The notes: generated by a model from the letters alone, not told the origin. A stretch of 64,000 nucleotides of DNA from Leguminivora glycinivorella (GCF_023078275.1 NC_062990.1:11175549-11239548); one strand, 5' to 3'. Shown: positions 1-10,557, numbered from the stretch's first letter. Numbers and translations: made by a program.

Positions 1-207
1 ATGCGAGAGCGACATATTTTGCCACATAGCTGACAAGGGAAGCTTGCAACAGTTGCAACCGATTGCGACGTTTCGCTATGGTGTCTTCTTTCCCTTTTGT
101 CAGCAAATGCCGCAAACCAGGTATCATCGACGAACTCTATGTCATCAAAAATACATGATTAAGTTTAAAAAGCATAAACAATCAAAAACCAATCATTGGT
201 AGGTACT

Positions 208-536
208 ATTATCATCCTCCTTATCCCGGCATTTGCCACGGCACATGGAAGCCTGGGGTCCGCTTTGATAACTAATCCCAAGATTTGGCATAGGCACTAG
301 TTTTTACGGAAGCGACTGCCATCTGACCTTACAACCTGAAGGATAAACTAGACCTTATTGGAATTAGTCCCGTTTCCTCACTATGTTTTCCTTCACCGAA
401 AAGCAAGTGGCAAATATCAAATGACATTTCGCACATTAAATTCCGAAAAACTCATTGGTGCAAACCGGGGTTCGAACCCGCGACCTCGGGAGCGAAAGTC
501 GCACGTACTTACCGCTAGGCTACCAGCGCTTCAGTA
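208..536 (-). repeat. SINE-A, full-length tRNA-derived SINE
   Basis: Read on the minus strand it starts with a tRNA-like head: box A 'tagcctagcgg' and box B 'ggttcgaacccc'. A body of about 230 bp follows, and it ends in an ATG/GAT-type tail. The insertion is flanked by a 13-bp direct repeat, 'attggtaggtact', at 195-207 and 537-549, which is the target-site duplication of a LINE-mobilised retroposon. Other copies lie at 4711-5040, 19305-19396, 43480-43825, 55699-56013 and 63593-63845. Box A and box B form an internal RNA polymerase III promoter in such elements; whether this copy is still transcribed is unknown. Confidence 0.88.
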
Positions 537-549
537 ATTGGTAGGTACT

Positions 550-1595
550 TATTGAAATTCGAACAAGACCGTTTGCTCCTCCGAATTATTAAAACCGATA
601 TCGGAAAACGATACGTAAACATTGCAATGAATTTTAATTGCTCTCAACCACCACACAAAGTTAATTTTTCACTGAAACACTCTAATTATCACCTTCGAAC
701 CCAAGAAAATACATTTTTCGGAGCGCAGAGTTAAGTTGGTTTTCAGGCAAAATAACGAGCGTGTTGCTGTTAGTAATTTAATTTGTAGCTCAAAATTGAA
801 CTTTATTTTCGCTGTAGAAAGACTGTTGTAGAGCTTTTGGCAATTATTTAAGTCACGGAAGAATAGAAGTGGAATATTGTAAATTTTAAAGGAAATTCAT
901 TGTTATCGTTCGAATTGTATGAAACGGGTTGACAATGTCGGGCAATCTCCGTGTTTTGTTTTGACAAGCTTGTTTCAAGTAATCTGTCAAAAACAGAATA
1001 GTATTTTATACAATCGTGATATAATACAAAGCTTTTCAGCCGAGTACCATGTTTAGGCCACGAAGCTTGCTGAGTGGCCTAATAGTACGGTACGAGAGTG
1101 AAAAGCTTAATTATGTCACTATTGTATACATACTTTTTCTACGAGTCATCATCTTCATCATCAATGGACGGAAAAATCATCATTCATGCAAGTTAAAATT
1201 AATGTTAATAGAGTCGTTCACCGTTGTATCAACATCGAATTACCTAGCAACCAATTGATTGTAATAACCGTCTCTGATTGGCCGATAACGCGACAGATAA
1301 AAAAAAATGTGTTTCAGATGCAGGAAAATTTGCCAGGTATCGCAAATTAGTATAGAAATTGTATGAAGTTCTATTATAGAAATTATTACAGTTAACTAAA
1401 GGAAAGTATAATGAGCTTATTATAATTGAGTCGGAACTGCCATAGAGTATCCAACACTGAAAAGTTAGCACTTATAGTTTAGTCTGTGGTGTCCTAATTG
1501 ACAGATTACAGTCGACAAGTAGAAAAATAACCATTTGATACTAATAGGACACTTGACATCATAGAGGAATAAGGGAAGAGTAACTCCATACATCA
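550..1595. other. Gene-free stretch with one small hairpin
   Basis: I see no convincing gene; the open frames are short and lack motifs. A hairpin lies at 1029-1108, with ends 'aagcttttca' and 'tgaaaagctt' and an inner complementary pair around 'ggcca'. It may be a very small MITE. The rest is AT-rich intergenic sequence up to the 5' truncation point of the LINE that follows. Confidence 0.5.
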
Positions 1596-4481
1596 GTGAA
1601 TCCATATACAACAAAAACATCAAATTTTCTATGTTTCTTGGAATCTTCCATGTTTGATTTCTACGCAATAACGGAAACTGGCTGCAACGATTCGATTTAC
1701 GACGCGGAATTAATTCCACCTACTTTTCATGTTGTGCGATGTGACCGGACTGATGGTCGCAAGCAAGGCGGTGTGCTTTTCGTGGCCACACCACGATATG
1801 AACTACGTGAAGTTAAAACAGATGTTAACTTAAATGATTATCAATTTGAAATGGTGTGTATTACTGTTTATTTGCGATGTAATTTTATGTTCGCTTGTTG
1901 TGTGGTTTATATACCTCCTCAAACAGATGAAAATGAATATTTTACAATGTTTAGACTCATAGAAAATATATGTAAAAAATATAAAGGTAATCTCATCGTA
2001 CTCGGTGATTTTAACTTGTGCTCTTGTAACAATAATGTATCATCGTATTATGAATATTTAATAGCTTTTTGTGAGTTCGAACAGAGTAATCTAATACCTA
2101 ATTGCAACGACAGGCAACTCGATCTCGTGCTCGTGGGCCCGGGCGTGCGCGGCGCCGTGCGCGTGCGCGCGGCCGGCGACGACGAGTGCATGCGACCAGT
2201 GGACGCGTACCACCCGCCGCTCGTCGCGTGCGTCGGCGTCGCGGCGGCTATCGCCGGCGTCGGCGTCGACGTCGGCGACCGTTCGCCCGAGCCCGAATCC
2301 TTAGATTTAGGCTCTGAGTTAGAGTCGCCTAGTAATAATTGGAATTTTTATAAGGCTAATTTCCCTATGCTATACCATTCGTTAGCATGTTTAGAATGGA
2401 GTAATTTATTTTATATCGACGACCCTAATGAAGTAGTTGATTATTTTTATGATAGCATTAACAAGGTTATGAATGAATTTGTTCCGATTAAAAAGCGAAG
2501 GCATGAAAGTGTTAGGTACTCTTACCCTGAATGGTACACGGCCGAGCTCATTCGCGATATCAAGCGTAAACATACATTGCATAAAAAATATAAAATGAGC
2601 AGGACCGCCTATAATTATGATATGTTTTCTAAGTGTAGGGCTTCTGTAAAGATGGCAATAAAAACAGCTCACGATGCATACATGGACCGCGTACAGAAGC
2701 ACTTATCACGGGAACCTAAAGCTTTTTGGGATTTTATAAGGAGTAAGAGAGGGAACACGACTAAAAGAAAGTTGGTAGTAAACGGACGTCAACTATCGGA
2801 CCAAGAATGTGCCAAGGAATTTGCGACATTCTTTGAATCTGTTTACAACCCAAATTCGGCTCGTTTAGATGTTGAAGTGGCGGATGCCTGCTCGACGGCA
2901 AGCAGCGCGCGGGTGCACGTCGAGAGCCTGGAGCTGGCGGAGGTGCAGCGGTCCCTGGCAGCGCTCCAGCCCAAGAGGTCCGCAGGCCCCGACGGCATCC
3001 CGCCTTACATTTTTAGGGACTGTCGTAGTGTTCTGGCTGTACCATTACATTATATTTTTAATACTTGTCTGAAATCGAAAGTGTTTCCTGACAGGTGGAA
3101 GTTAACCAGAGTGGTACCTGTCCCGAAAGGTCGCGGTGGACCGAATGCTAGCGACTATCGACCGGTGGCAGTACTGTGTACGGTAGCAAAAGTATTCGAG
3201 TCTGCGATTTACCAATCGGTTCAGGCCCAAGTAAACTGCCAAATGTCTGACGCTCAATATGGCTTCCGGAAGGCGCGCAGTACCACAGGCAACCTACTGC
3301 ATCTCATGGTCAACATAGTGCCGGCTGTGGATGCAGGAGACCAAGTAGATGTGGCATACTTCGACTTCCGGAAGGCATTCGATACCGTAGACCATGACGT
3401 CTTGCTTATGAAGCTGGCGGACGCGGGTTTCACTCCACATACTCTAACTTTCCTCGCCAGCTATATGAAAAATAGGCGACAGTATGTGGATTGTGCTGGT
3501 CACGTGTCAGAAGCGTATTTCACGAGGTCTGGCGTTAGTCAGGGCAGCAATTTAGGTCCTTTAGAGTTCATCTTAATGATAAATGACCTTCCTGACGTTG
3601 TCAAAAATTCCATTTGTCTACTCTTTGCTGATGACCTCAAGCTTGTCCGCAGAGTTATTGACAGCTCCGATTGTATTAAGTTACAAGAGGACATACATCG
3701 AGTGGTCAAATGGAGCGAAACGTATAAATTACATTTTAACGCGTCAAAATGCGCCATCGTTTCATTCACCAGATCTCGGAACCCACTTTGCTACCAGTAT
3801 GTGTTAAAAGAGACACCGATGCAGCGCGTCGGAGAAGTGAAGGATTTAGGGGTGCTGCTGAAGTCCGACCTCACGTTTAGAGACCATATTGTTAGCGTTT
3901 GTAAAAGGGCTTACCGAAATCTGGGGTTTGTAATGAGGCAGGCCCACGCGTTTACCAACATTAACGCAATTCGCGTCCTGTACGAGGCAATAGTCAGGAG
4001 TCACTTAGAGGGTAATGCGGCCATCTGGAGTCCACACGAGTCTAAGTATAGGGTAATGTTGGAACGCATCCAGAATAAATTCATTCGATTTGTGTACTTA
4101 AAGTTATACGGAGTTTACCCTTTTTACCCGTTAAACTATCCTACATTGTTTGTATTAGGCATGGTAGGATACAATAAACTAGAAGTTAGACGGGAACTGG
4201 GACTGTCTTTGTATATATTTAAGTTGGTACGAGGCAAGTTGTGCAATCCTGGAGTCCTGGCAGAGGTGCGTTTAAACGTACCTGATCGGTATGTGTGGCG
4301 GCGGCGGCGGCCGACTCTGCTGGCCGAGCCGCGCGCTCGAACGCAACTCCTTCGCCAGGCCCCTTTCACGCGCGCACTCCGGACCATCAATCGAGTAGCG
4401 ATCGAGTTAGATATATTCTCTTGTTCTCTGAACGAATTCACAAAGGCTACGCTATATGTTTTGTGCTACGGCAGTGTATAA
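1596..4481 (+). CDS. LINE ORF2: AP endonuclease-reverse transcriptase, N-terminally truncated
   Basis: This 961-codon open frame opens at a GTG; the first in-frame ATG is at 1650, so it probably has no true start codon. In order it shows an AP-endonuclease domain with 'ITETG' (about residue 25), 'GGVLFVA', 'GDFN' (137-140), 'LDLVLV' (175-180) and 'DAYHPP' (203-208, the SDH-type motif). A basic linker follows, then a reverse transcriptase with 'GPDGIPP' (about 465), 'SDYRPVAVL', 'QYGFR', 'FDFRKAFDT' (about 589), 'GVSQGSNLGP' and the catalytic 'FADD' (about 677). The enzyme would nick target DNA and prime cDNA synthesis at the nick. The missing N-terminus removes the conserved Asn of the endonuclease, so this copy should be inactive alone. 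Three blocks (about 2110-2300, 2880-2995 and 4290-4390) are strikingly GC-rich against an AT-rich background. The clade is CR1/Jockey-like; I cannot place it further. Confidence 0.87.
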   Translation: MNPYTTKTSNFLCFLESSMFDFYAITETGCNDSIYDAELIPPTFHVVRCDRTDGRKQGGVLFVATPRYELREVKTDVNLNDYQFEMVCITVYLRCNFMFACCVVYIPPQTDENEYFTMFRLIENICKKYKGNLIVLGDFNLCSCNNNVSSYYEYLIAFCEFEQSNLIPNCNDRQLDLVLVGPGVRGAVRVRAAGDDECMRPVDAYHPPLVACVGVAAAIAGVGVDVGDRSPEPESLDLGSELESPSNNWNFYKANFPMLYHSLACLEWSNLFYIDDPNEVVDYFYDSINKVMNEFVPIKKRRHESVRYSYPEWYTAELIRDIKRKHTLHKKYKMSRTAYNYDMFSKCRASVKMAIKTAHDAYMDRVQKHLSREPKAFWDFIRSKRGNTTKRKLVVNGRQLSDQECAKEFATFFESVYNPNSARLDVEVADACSTASSARVHVESLELAEVQRSLAALQPKRSAGPDGIPPYIFRDCRSVLAVPLHYIFNTCLKSKVFPDRWKLTRVVPVPKGRGGPNASDYRPVAVLCTVAKVFESAIYQSVQAQVNCQMSDAQYGFRKARSTTGNLLHLMVNIVPAVDAGDQVDVAYFDFRKAFDTVDHDVLLMKLADAGFTPHTLTFLASYMKNRRQYVDCAGHVSEAYFTRSGVSQGSNLGPLEFILMINDLPDVVKNSICLLFADDLKLVRRVIDSSDCIKLQEDIHRVVKWSETYKLHFNASKCAIVSFTRSRNPLCYQYVLKETPMQRVGEVKDLGVLLKSDLTFRDHIVSVCKRAYRNLGFVMRQAHAFTNINAIRVLYEAIVRSHLEGNAAIWSPHESKYRVMLERIQNKFIRFVYLKLYGVYPFYPLNYPTLFVLGMVGYNKLEVRRELGLSLYIFKLVRGKLCNPGVLAEVRLNVPDRYVWRRRRPTLLAEPRARTQLLRQAPFTRALRTINRVAIELDIFSCSLNEFTKATLYVLCYGSV

Positions 4482-4573
4482 AATGTTGTGTAAATTTCCA
4501 TACTATCGTATTAGGATGCCCTGTTATTGATAGTTTATGTGTATGTAATAAATAAATAAAAATAAAAAAAACA
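1600..4573 (+). mobile_element. 5'-truncated non-LTR retrotransposon (CR1/Jockey-type LINE)
   Basis: The insertion carries an endonuclease/reverse-transcriptase frame followed by a short 3' UTR and an 'aataaataaataaaa' tail at about 4545-4570, which is the usual 3' end of such LINEs. There is no ORF1, and the first roughly 30 residues expected of the AP endonuclease are absent. Family homology appears to begin only at about 1605, just after an in-frame stop at 1581, so the 5' end looks truncated during reverse transcription rather than mutated. The coding part is otherwise open, which implies a fairly recent insertion. I did not find a convincing TSD. Confidence 0.85.
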
Positions 4574-4710
4574 AATAGGCATAGTTAAGTGACATCTAGC
4601 GACAAACACGCGTCAATCACGCGTCAAATAGCGTGAATTATCAGTATTGCTACATCTCAATAGATGTCGCGACGAACGAAGAGTCTAATGTTCACCAATT
4701 TTTAGCTAAT

Positions 4711-5040
4711 CATCCTCCATGCGTTATCCCGGCATTTGCCACGGCTCATGGGAGCCTGGGGTCCGCTTTGACAACTAATCCCAAGATTTGGCGTAGGCAC
4801 TAGTTTTTACGAAAGCGACTGCCATCTGACCTTCCAACCCGAAGGGTAAACTAGGCCTTATTGGAATTAGTCCGGTTTCCTCACGATGTTTTCCTTCACC
4901 GAAAAGCGACTGGCAAATGTCAAATGACATTTCGTATATAAGTTCAGAAAAACTCATTGGTACGAGCCGGGTTCGAACCCGCGACCTCCGCAAGTCACAC
5001 GCTCTTACCGCTAGGCCACCAGCTCTTCAATTCAGCGATT
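4711..5040 (-). repeat. SINE-A, full-length copy with 15-bp TSD
   Basis: The organisation matches the copy at 208-536. It is flanked by an exact 15-bp duplication, 'caatttttagctaat', at 4696-4710 and 5041-5055. The tRNA-like head lies at the right end and the CAT/ATG-type tail at the left, so the element is on the minus strand. Several substitutions relative to the other copies suggest a moderately old insertion. Confidence 0.9.
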
Positions 5041-5265
5041 CAATTTTTAGCTAATATTACAATAGTATGTATGGTGTTACAACTCATCCCTTACTAACTC
5101 CTCTGTTCTTGACATCAAATCAGCCTTTTTCGCACTGCCAAAACGATTTGTTATTAAGTATGAGCTTTGCTTCTTTTCTTATGCGCACTGTATTGGCACT
5201 GTATTATATTTTGAGCATTTCTTTCTTTAATCTTTAACAAGCAGAAACGTCTGCTAACGATTCTA

Positions 5266-5480
5266 AACATTTTTTATATTAAAGGAAAAAATGGAAAAAT
5301 TTATGCTTCCGGCGGGACTTGAACCCGCATCCTTTTTGCATACATAAGGAAAGGCATGGAAAGATTTGCGATGTCCGGCGCGGCTTCCGTAGCTCAATTG
5401 GTTAAGAGCATTGCACGGATTGCAAAAAGGATGCGGGTTCAAGTCCCTTCTATTTTTTCCTTTAATATAAAAAACATTTC
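5266..5480. repeat. Palindromic repeat enclosing a tRNA-like sequence
   Basis: The left arm (about 5266-5340) and right arm (about 5420-5480) are inverted copies containing box-B-like 'gggttcaagtccc' and 'aaaggaaaaaat' segments; the left arm has about 15 extra bases. On the plus strand, 5382-5450 reads as a tRNA-like unit with box A 'tagctcaattgg' and box B 'ggttcaagtcc'. The anticodon loop lacks the invariant T33 and the acceptor stem does not close, so it is not a functional tRNA gene. The stretch before it ('ggaaaggcatggaaa') recurs at about 50055 beside another tRNA-like sequence, suggesting one repeat family. Confidence 0.6.
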
Positions 5481-5489
5481 TTTCTTTTT

Positions 5490-7571
5490 TGGCCATTTTT
5501 TTATTTTGATATTTTAGTGAATTTTAGACCTAGTTCTAGACAGAAGTACGACCACTTCTTAATAGCAAAAAAAAGTATCAAATATTTTCCATACATTTTC
5601 TATACTTCCCCCTTTTGTTACCTCATACAAACTTTACTTATGGAAAATTGAAACACAATAGAAAAAAATCGTATGGCACACTTTTTTACGTATCAAAATT
5701 TATGATTTTTTTTGTCACATGAATTATTCATTAGACTTTCTACTTGAAATATTCATCAATGTTGAACCTAAATGAAATATGAAAATGACAACAAAATATG
5801 AAAATTACCTTATTTATTCCATGACTAAGAAATCACTTAACTAAAAAAGGTACCTAAGGTGTATTTTGGTAATTCCGAAAGTCGTCTAATTACGAAAGTC
5901 GCATAAAATTCGCCATTATTTCCATCATATTAAGATTCCCCTTTCGAAATTATCATCATTATTAGCATTTCTGTCATTCGGAATTACCCTAATGCACCTT
6001 ACTCCTTGTTAAAAACACACAACTTTAAGAAAAGTTAGTAAGTACGGCAAATTCTTATCACGTAAAAGTTGGAGGGCAAATTATTAAACTCGGTAATTGA
6101 AAGGTACTTATCCCTGTTGTTGAAACTTTGGTGCTGAATACAAGCTTGTTCGCGGCTGTACTTCTGTACACAGAAACTCTATAGAACTCTATACGGTGTA
6201 ACATGAGGAAACCAAAGAATTTTCACAGCGCAGGAATACGTGGAGATAAATGTCAATGAGAAAACTCTTTTAGTACACTCTTTAGTACCTACACTAATAG
6301 CGTTAGCGTTGTACACATTATTTTGAGACGAAAATGTGTTTTCAACATTCCCTGATTTCGCCTAATAGAGTTATTACAAAAATGTATAAAAGTAACATTG
6401 TCTGTTTTTCCCATCACGGAACAATGGTGTTCCAAACCTTTGGGTGGTGTGCGCGGAGCTAAAGCCAACTAACTCGTGGAGGCCCTTTTGACACTTTAAT
6501 GAAATGTTAAGGGGTACACCGAGCGGATGCTGCGCTTATCATGGGACATACGCAGAGGTAGACACCCGCTAGGAAGGAAGGACTATTTGAGAGTTGACGG
6601 AATCTAAAATGAACTGAGCTATTGGATGAAAATGATGAAGTAAAAACTTTGTTACGGGATTAAAAAAACTGGACGTCTGCCTAATAAAACCAACTATCCA
6701 ATTTGTCCATTTTATTTTCGGCAGGCGGTGACGTCCCCATAAGATGGTCCCCCACAAAAAGCGACATATAAGATGGCTCATGGACAAATATAATATATGT
6801 CGGAGAATGACCAAAATGTGGTTTAAGATACGTTTTATGACGCTATATTTGACAAATAGAGCAAACAAGGGTTTTACAACTTTGTACAACCTGGCTGGTA
6901 TTCGACTGAGTTCTGCCAAAACGTCACAGAGGACGCTACTGTCTAAAAGAATAGAATCGAAAAACAGATGATGAACAGATGATTGGAGGCTGTCAATCGA
7001 TCTGCAGGAGAAATGGTTGAGGAGTGCTGGCGTTGTTGGAGATTCTTCGGTCTAATCCGGCAGTTTGCTCGAAATATTAGGCGGAATGTATTACTGTGAT
7101 GTAATTTAATGTGTTATCGGTTTTGTGCAGTAAATTCTATGATATGGACATGGTATTTCATTGAAAAGCTCTAATAAACAACTACAACGGGTCCTGACAA
7201 CGGTTCTGGTATGATACGCCCACGATCCGACATATATAATTATGAGTAACCTATACAACGACTAGTAGCGTCCACTGACCGTATTTTTTCGTGATTTCGG
7301 GTTTTGTCTCATAGTAAAAGCTGCTGATGGTGAACTACTTATTAAGATTATATTCAGTCCATAAATTATTTCAGGTGACCAAATAAACACAGTTATAATA
7401 ACGTCTTCCAAAGTTTCGCCTCCCGTATTATCTCTAGCATCAAACTGCGAAGCCCGCAGGTTTGTCTGTTATCTTGACGAGTCGGGAAGTTACAAATTAA
7501 GCCTGTCAGGTTATGATGGACGTTTATCATTAGTCATACTAAATACCTGTTACGATTTAACAAGAACATAA
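5490..7571. other. Mostly unassigned intergenic DNA
   Basis: Apart from the MITE at 5857-5999 I can assign nothing here. The short open frames on both strands at 6569-6971 have no motif, a basic low-complexity composition and no initiation context, so I do not call them genes. The stretch probably includes decayed transposon sequence, but no terminal repeats could be paired. Confidence 0.4.
5857..5999. mobile_element. TA-flanked MITE, about 143 bp
   Basis: Imperfect terminal inverted repeats of about 23 bp start 'aggtgtattttggtaattcc' on the left; the right end reads 'aggtgcattagggtaattcc' on the opposite strand. Flanking TA dinucleotides at 5855-5856 and 6000-6001 fit a Tc1/mariner-type target duplication. 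There is no coding capacity. Confidence 0.65.
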
Positions 7572-7579
7572 GTAGGTAC

Positions 7580-7683
7580 CAGTGGCGGGGCGTCGATACA
7601 ACTCGATTCCCTACGGGTTCCCTAAAATTCTCCAATACTTATCTGTAAAAGTTATGACCGAAAATTTTCAAGCCACGCCACTG
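7580..7683. mobile_element. Tiny hAT-type MITE with 8-bp TSD
   Basis: This is a 104-bp element. Its left end is 'cagtggcggggc' and its right end, read on the other strand, is 'cagtggcgtggc'; the CAGTGGCG start is typical of hAT termini. It is flanked by an exact 8-bp duplication, 'gtaggtac', at 7572-7579 and 7684-7691, the TSD length of the hAT superfamily. It has no coding capacity and would be mobilised in trans. Confidence 0.82.
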
Positions 7684-7788
7684 GTAGGTACATACATACA
7701 TACAGTCACGGACTTTAATAATTGCTGATCCATTTCTAGCTCATTTTATACTGGAACTTCATAGCTTAACTATGAAATGTCCAGTATA

Positions 7789-8118
7789 AAAAATAAGCGC
7801 GTTACAAAACACGGAGAAACTAAAAAGCCAAAAATAATAAACCTTTCAATTCAGATTTCTTATCGTATTGCAATAAGCTAAACATCCAAATTATAAACAA
7901 ATCAATTATTTTTGTAGTCGGTACCAGACCTGTTCGTCGCCTTGCTATTGCCTGTTTGCCCCACCCAACCATACACAGGCTGGTACCGACTCCAAAAATA
8001 ATTGATTTGTTTATAATTTGGATGTTTAGCTTATTGCAATACGATAAGAAATCTGAATTGAAAGGTTTATTATTTTTGGCTTTTTAGTTTCTCCGTGTTT
8101 TGTAACGCGCTTATTTTT
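7789..8118. mobile_element. Foldback element with 140-bp inverted arms
   Basis: The left arm (7789-7928) and right arm (7979-8118) are near-perfect inverted copies beginning 'aaaaataagcgcgttac' on each strand, separated by a loop of about 50 bp. No ORF is present. I could not identify a TSD, so the superfamily is unknown. The near identity of the arms suggests recent origin or gene conversion between them. Confidence 0.8.
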
Positions 8119-8157
8119 GAAGGCGGTTTTATTTTTTGTTAAAAAGTTTATTTATTT

Positions 8158-8396
8158 GTTGATTTTTAGTGGTTCCTAGTGATATTATATGTATCAGTCC
8201 GAATACATGTACAGTAGTGAAAGAATTATCCTTTAACTCCTAACCATTGAGGAGTTGACCTTCCATCATCAGCTCAGTTGATTTTTAGTGGTTCCTAGTG
8301 ATATTATATGTATCAGTTCGAATACATGTACAGTAGTGAAAGAATTATCCTTAAACTCCTAACCATTGAGGAGTTGACCTTCCATCATCAGCTCAG
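8158..8396. repeat. Tandem duplication, two 119-bp units
   Basis: Units 8158-8276 and 8277-8396 differ at only a few positions. The second runs into sequence (8397-8700) with a long A tract at about 8630-8655 that ends '…aagtcggttaaaaa', a terminus I associate with a dispersed lepidopteran repeat. The duplication looks like a local event inside that repeat. Confidence 0.75.
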
Positions 8397-8924
8397 CCAC
8401 ATAAAATTATTACCATCAGACGTAAATACTGGTGTACCTTTGAAAAATAGACTAAAAACATTACATAAGCCTATAACATTTGAAGAGTTCCCTCGATTTC
8501 TCCAGGATCCCATCATCAGACCCTGACTTGGTGCCAATGGGACCATCTCGGGGTTATACCGGTTCGATCAAAAAAAAAATTTGAAAATCGGTCCACGATT
8601 CTCGGAGATATCGAGTAACATACATACAAAAAAAAAAAAAAAAAAAAAAAAAAAACATTCAGTCGAATTGAGAACCTCCTCCTTTTTTGAAGTCGGTTAA
8701 AAATGAGGTAGAAGTGAATCAACAATTAAAGTCCGTGACTGTACCTTACTTACTTATTGGCGCAGCGACCCAAAATGAGTCTTGGCCTCCGACAAGAGTG
8801 TATAGGTGAAAGAAAGTCCCCTGTTGTATGTGTGAGGGAATGACGTATTCGAATAGGCGTTTTGTTTTGTTTGTCTTACTAATTTTAAATATGTGTTTTT
8901 TAATTTTAACTATAAAACTCCCGT

Positions 8925-9050
8925 GAGACTCATACATATTTAAAAAATATTTTAAGCGGATTACTCACGTATTAAGTCGATATAGCGTTCGACATGTTTC
9001 GGTCCAATTTCGAGGACCTTTCTCAAGAGTTCCTAGCGACCCCGCCTTTA
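8925..9050 (-). repeat. Penelope-type terminal-repeat fragment
   Basis: Read on the minus strand this contains 'ccgaaacatgtcgaacgc' followed by 'tatatcgacttaatacgtga'. It matches the arms of the palindromic unit at 58051-58321 (block 'gaaacatgtcg', then 'atagcgatata', then 'acgtgagta'). The hammerhead-like core seen there is degenerate in this copy. Confidence 0.55.
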
Positions 9051-9194
9051 CATGTCGAGAGCGCGACGCATACTGCGGGCGCTTGCTCGGTGCGCGCGGC
9101 TGCTGAGGACAGCGTTTTTTTTTTTAAATATGTGTTCTCTATTCGAACATGTCACTCAAACATACAACACGTGACTTTCTTATGTTTTTCACCT

Positions 9195-9365
9195 ATACAC
9201 CAATTATCTACATCCTTATCAATGTCCCTCCAGTTGTCTGCTTGAAGATCGTGCAGATCCGCTTCAACGGCATCACCCCAACGATATCTAGGTCGTCCAT
9301 TTGGCCTCCGTCCTACTGAGAGACCTAGGTATGCCCTTTTCGCGCCACGATCATCCTCCATTCTT
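9195..9365 (-). pseudogene. RTE-type LINE, C-terminal ORF fragment
   Basis: The minus-strand frame encodes a segment with 'SRMEDDRGAKRAYLG', 'GRPNGRPRYRWGD' and 'NWRDIDKDVDNW'. This matches the conserved tail of RTE-like reverse transcriptases (pattern GH…RM…R…K…GRP..RW.D……W…A.DR..W). Nothing of the polymerase domain is present, so it is a 5'-truncated insertion. At its left-strand start it abuts the R500 repeat, which supplies the apparent first residues of the longer open frame. Confidence 0.7.
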
Positions 9366-9865
9366 GATACGATACAGGTCAATTCTCCATACAAACGCTC
9401 TCGACTACTTCCTCCCTGGTTTTTGATGATAGAGCAATGATTTTTTCAACACAGATTATTATTGTTTTTATCTGTGTCGGCCCTTTTTGATTTTTTTGCT
9501 ATTTTTATTTTAAAAAATCTAGAGGCAATCAAAAATTTCTAAGAACGGCCTTATTCAATATGGCTCAAAAAAAGGTTTGATACTCAAGATCGGTAACAAT
9601 TACCCAAAAAATCTAAACGGTCCGACACAGATTATTTCATTGTTATTCAGATTCTCAAATTTCGTTCCGTTTAAATAAGTTATGAAGGAGGAAACAGTCG
9701 AGAGCGGAACCTCGATATTAAAATTTTTTTCACAATATCTTTTAACCGAGTTGTTCTTAATGGACATTTTTTTTCGATAACACTAGTATATTTAATTCCC
9801 AAATTGAAAGGGGGACTCCTTTCCATTTTAGCATTTTCGCTCCCGTAGCGTCTTAAAACGTGGCC
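9366..9865 (+). repeat. R500 unclassified repeat, copy 1
   Basis: A sequence of about 500 bp shared with 30541-31080 (+) and 18150-18600 (-). It begins near 'acaggtcaattctccataca' and ends near 'gctcccgtagcgtctta'. Internally it holds two near-complementary pieces around 'tgtgtcgg' and 'ccgacaca'. There is no coding capacity and no clear terminal repeat. Confidence 0.7.
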
Positions 9866-10026
9866 GTTCCCCTTGCGCTATGATATAGGGTTCTTCAAGA
9901 AGCAGGTATTTAGAGTTCTCAAAGGTCGGAACGCATAAGTGGCTCCCCTGATGTTGCTTATGACCATGGACGGCGATGACTGCCTACCATCAGGCGTCTG
10001 CTCGTTTGCTGCCTATTTCATTAAAA
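9866..10026 (+). repeat. LINE 3' end fragment (same family as 15058-15275)
   Basis: 'gttccccttgcgctatga' through 'catcaggcg…gctcgtttgctgcc' matches 15100-15265 closely. In that copy the sequence encodes the C-terminus of a LINE reverse transcriptase and then its 3' UTR. It is 5'-truncated. Confidence 0.7.
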
Positions 10027-10037
10027 TAAAAGCATAA

Positions 10038-10323
10038 ATTAAATATAACAAGATCATACCATCCCATACATTAAAATGCGACCGCCTACGAACGCGCTTA
10101 CTCCACCACACATTGTTGCCACCGATTATTTGTAGATTGGCATTAAGTGTCAATTCCGAGCCGTAAATCTATGTCAAAAGTGACACTTAACGCCATCTAC
10201 AAGTATAATCGAAAGCTACAAGACATTTTTTTGTGGCGCCATCTATGTGTGGTGGAGTGTAAGCGCGGTCTTTAGGCGGTCGCATTTTAATGTATGGGAT
10301 GGTATGACCTTGTTATATTTAAT
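10038..10323. mobile_element. MITE with long (about 75-bp) terminal inverted repeats
   Basis: The left end 'attaaatataacaag' and the following 60 bp recur inverted at the right end, including 'catcccatacattaaaatgc'. The centre carries short mirrored motifs ('gtgacacttaacgcc', 'ggcattaagtgt'). Related copies are at 31240-31325 (partial) and 38253-38706 (internally duplicated). Confidence 0.75.
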
Positions 10324-10557
10324 CTATAATAAAAGCCAACGGAGTCGGTGAGCTTAAGGGCCAGTTGCATCAACCACATTTGACAGACACGTCATCGTCA
10401 CGCAGCAGACGTCCTTGGAACTTCCCATACAATAAAACTTAACGGATGACAGATGGTTTGATGCAGGCCCTTAGTCTCGCCGATGATGTTTGGTGCAGCC
10501 ACAAGGTCTTCAATTTCGGCATTTTTGAGGAGCCTAAAACTACCAGCCGCTCTCTTT

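Noticed and set aside
2110..2300. GC-rich block as a sign of horizontal transfer
   Set aside because: It is in frame with, and required by, the surrounding LINE endonuclease domain, so it is part of the element.
2102..2317. Arg-rich 71-aa frame
   Set aside because: It is a shadow frame of the GC-rich block inside the LINE endonuclease ORF.
5382..5450. Possible tRNA gene
   Set aside because: Box A and box B are present, but the anticodon loop and acceptor stem do not fit a functional tRNA, and its inverse lies next to it.
6744..6971. Basic 75-aa frame and the overlapping minus-strand 116-aa frame
   Set aside because: No motif, no good start context and no conservation signal visible within the window.
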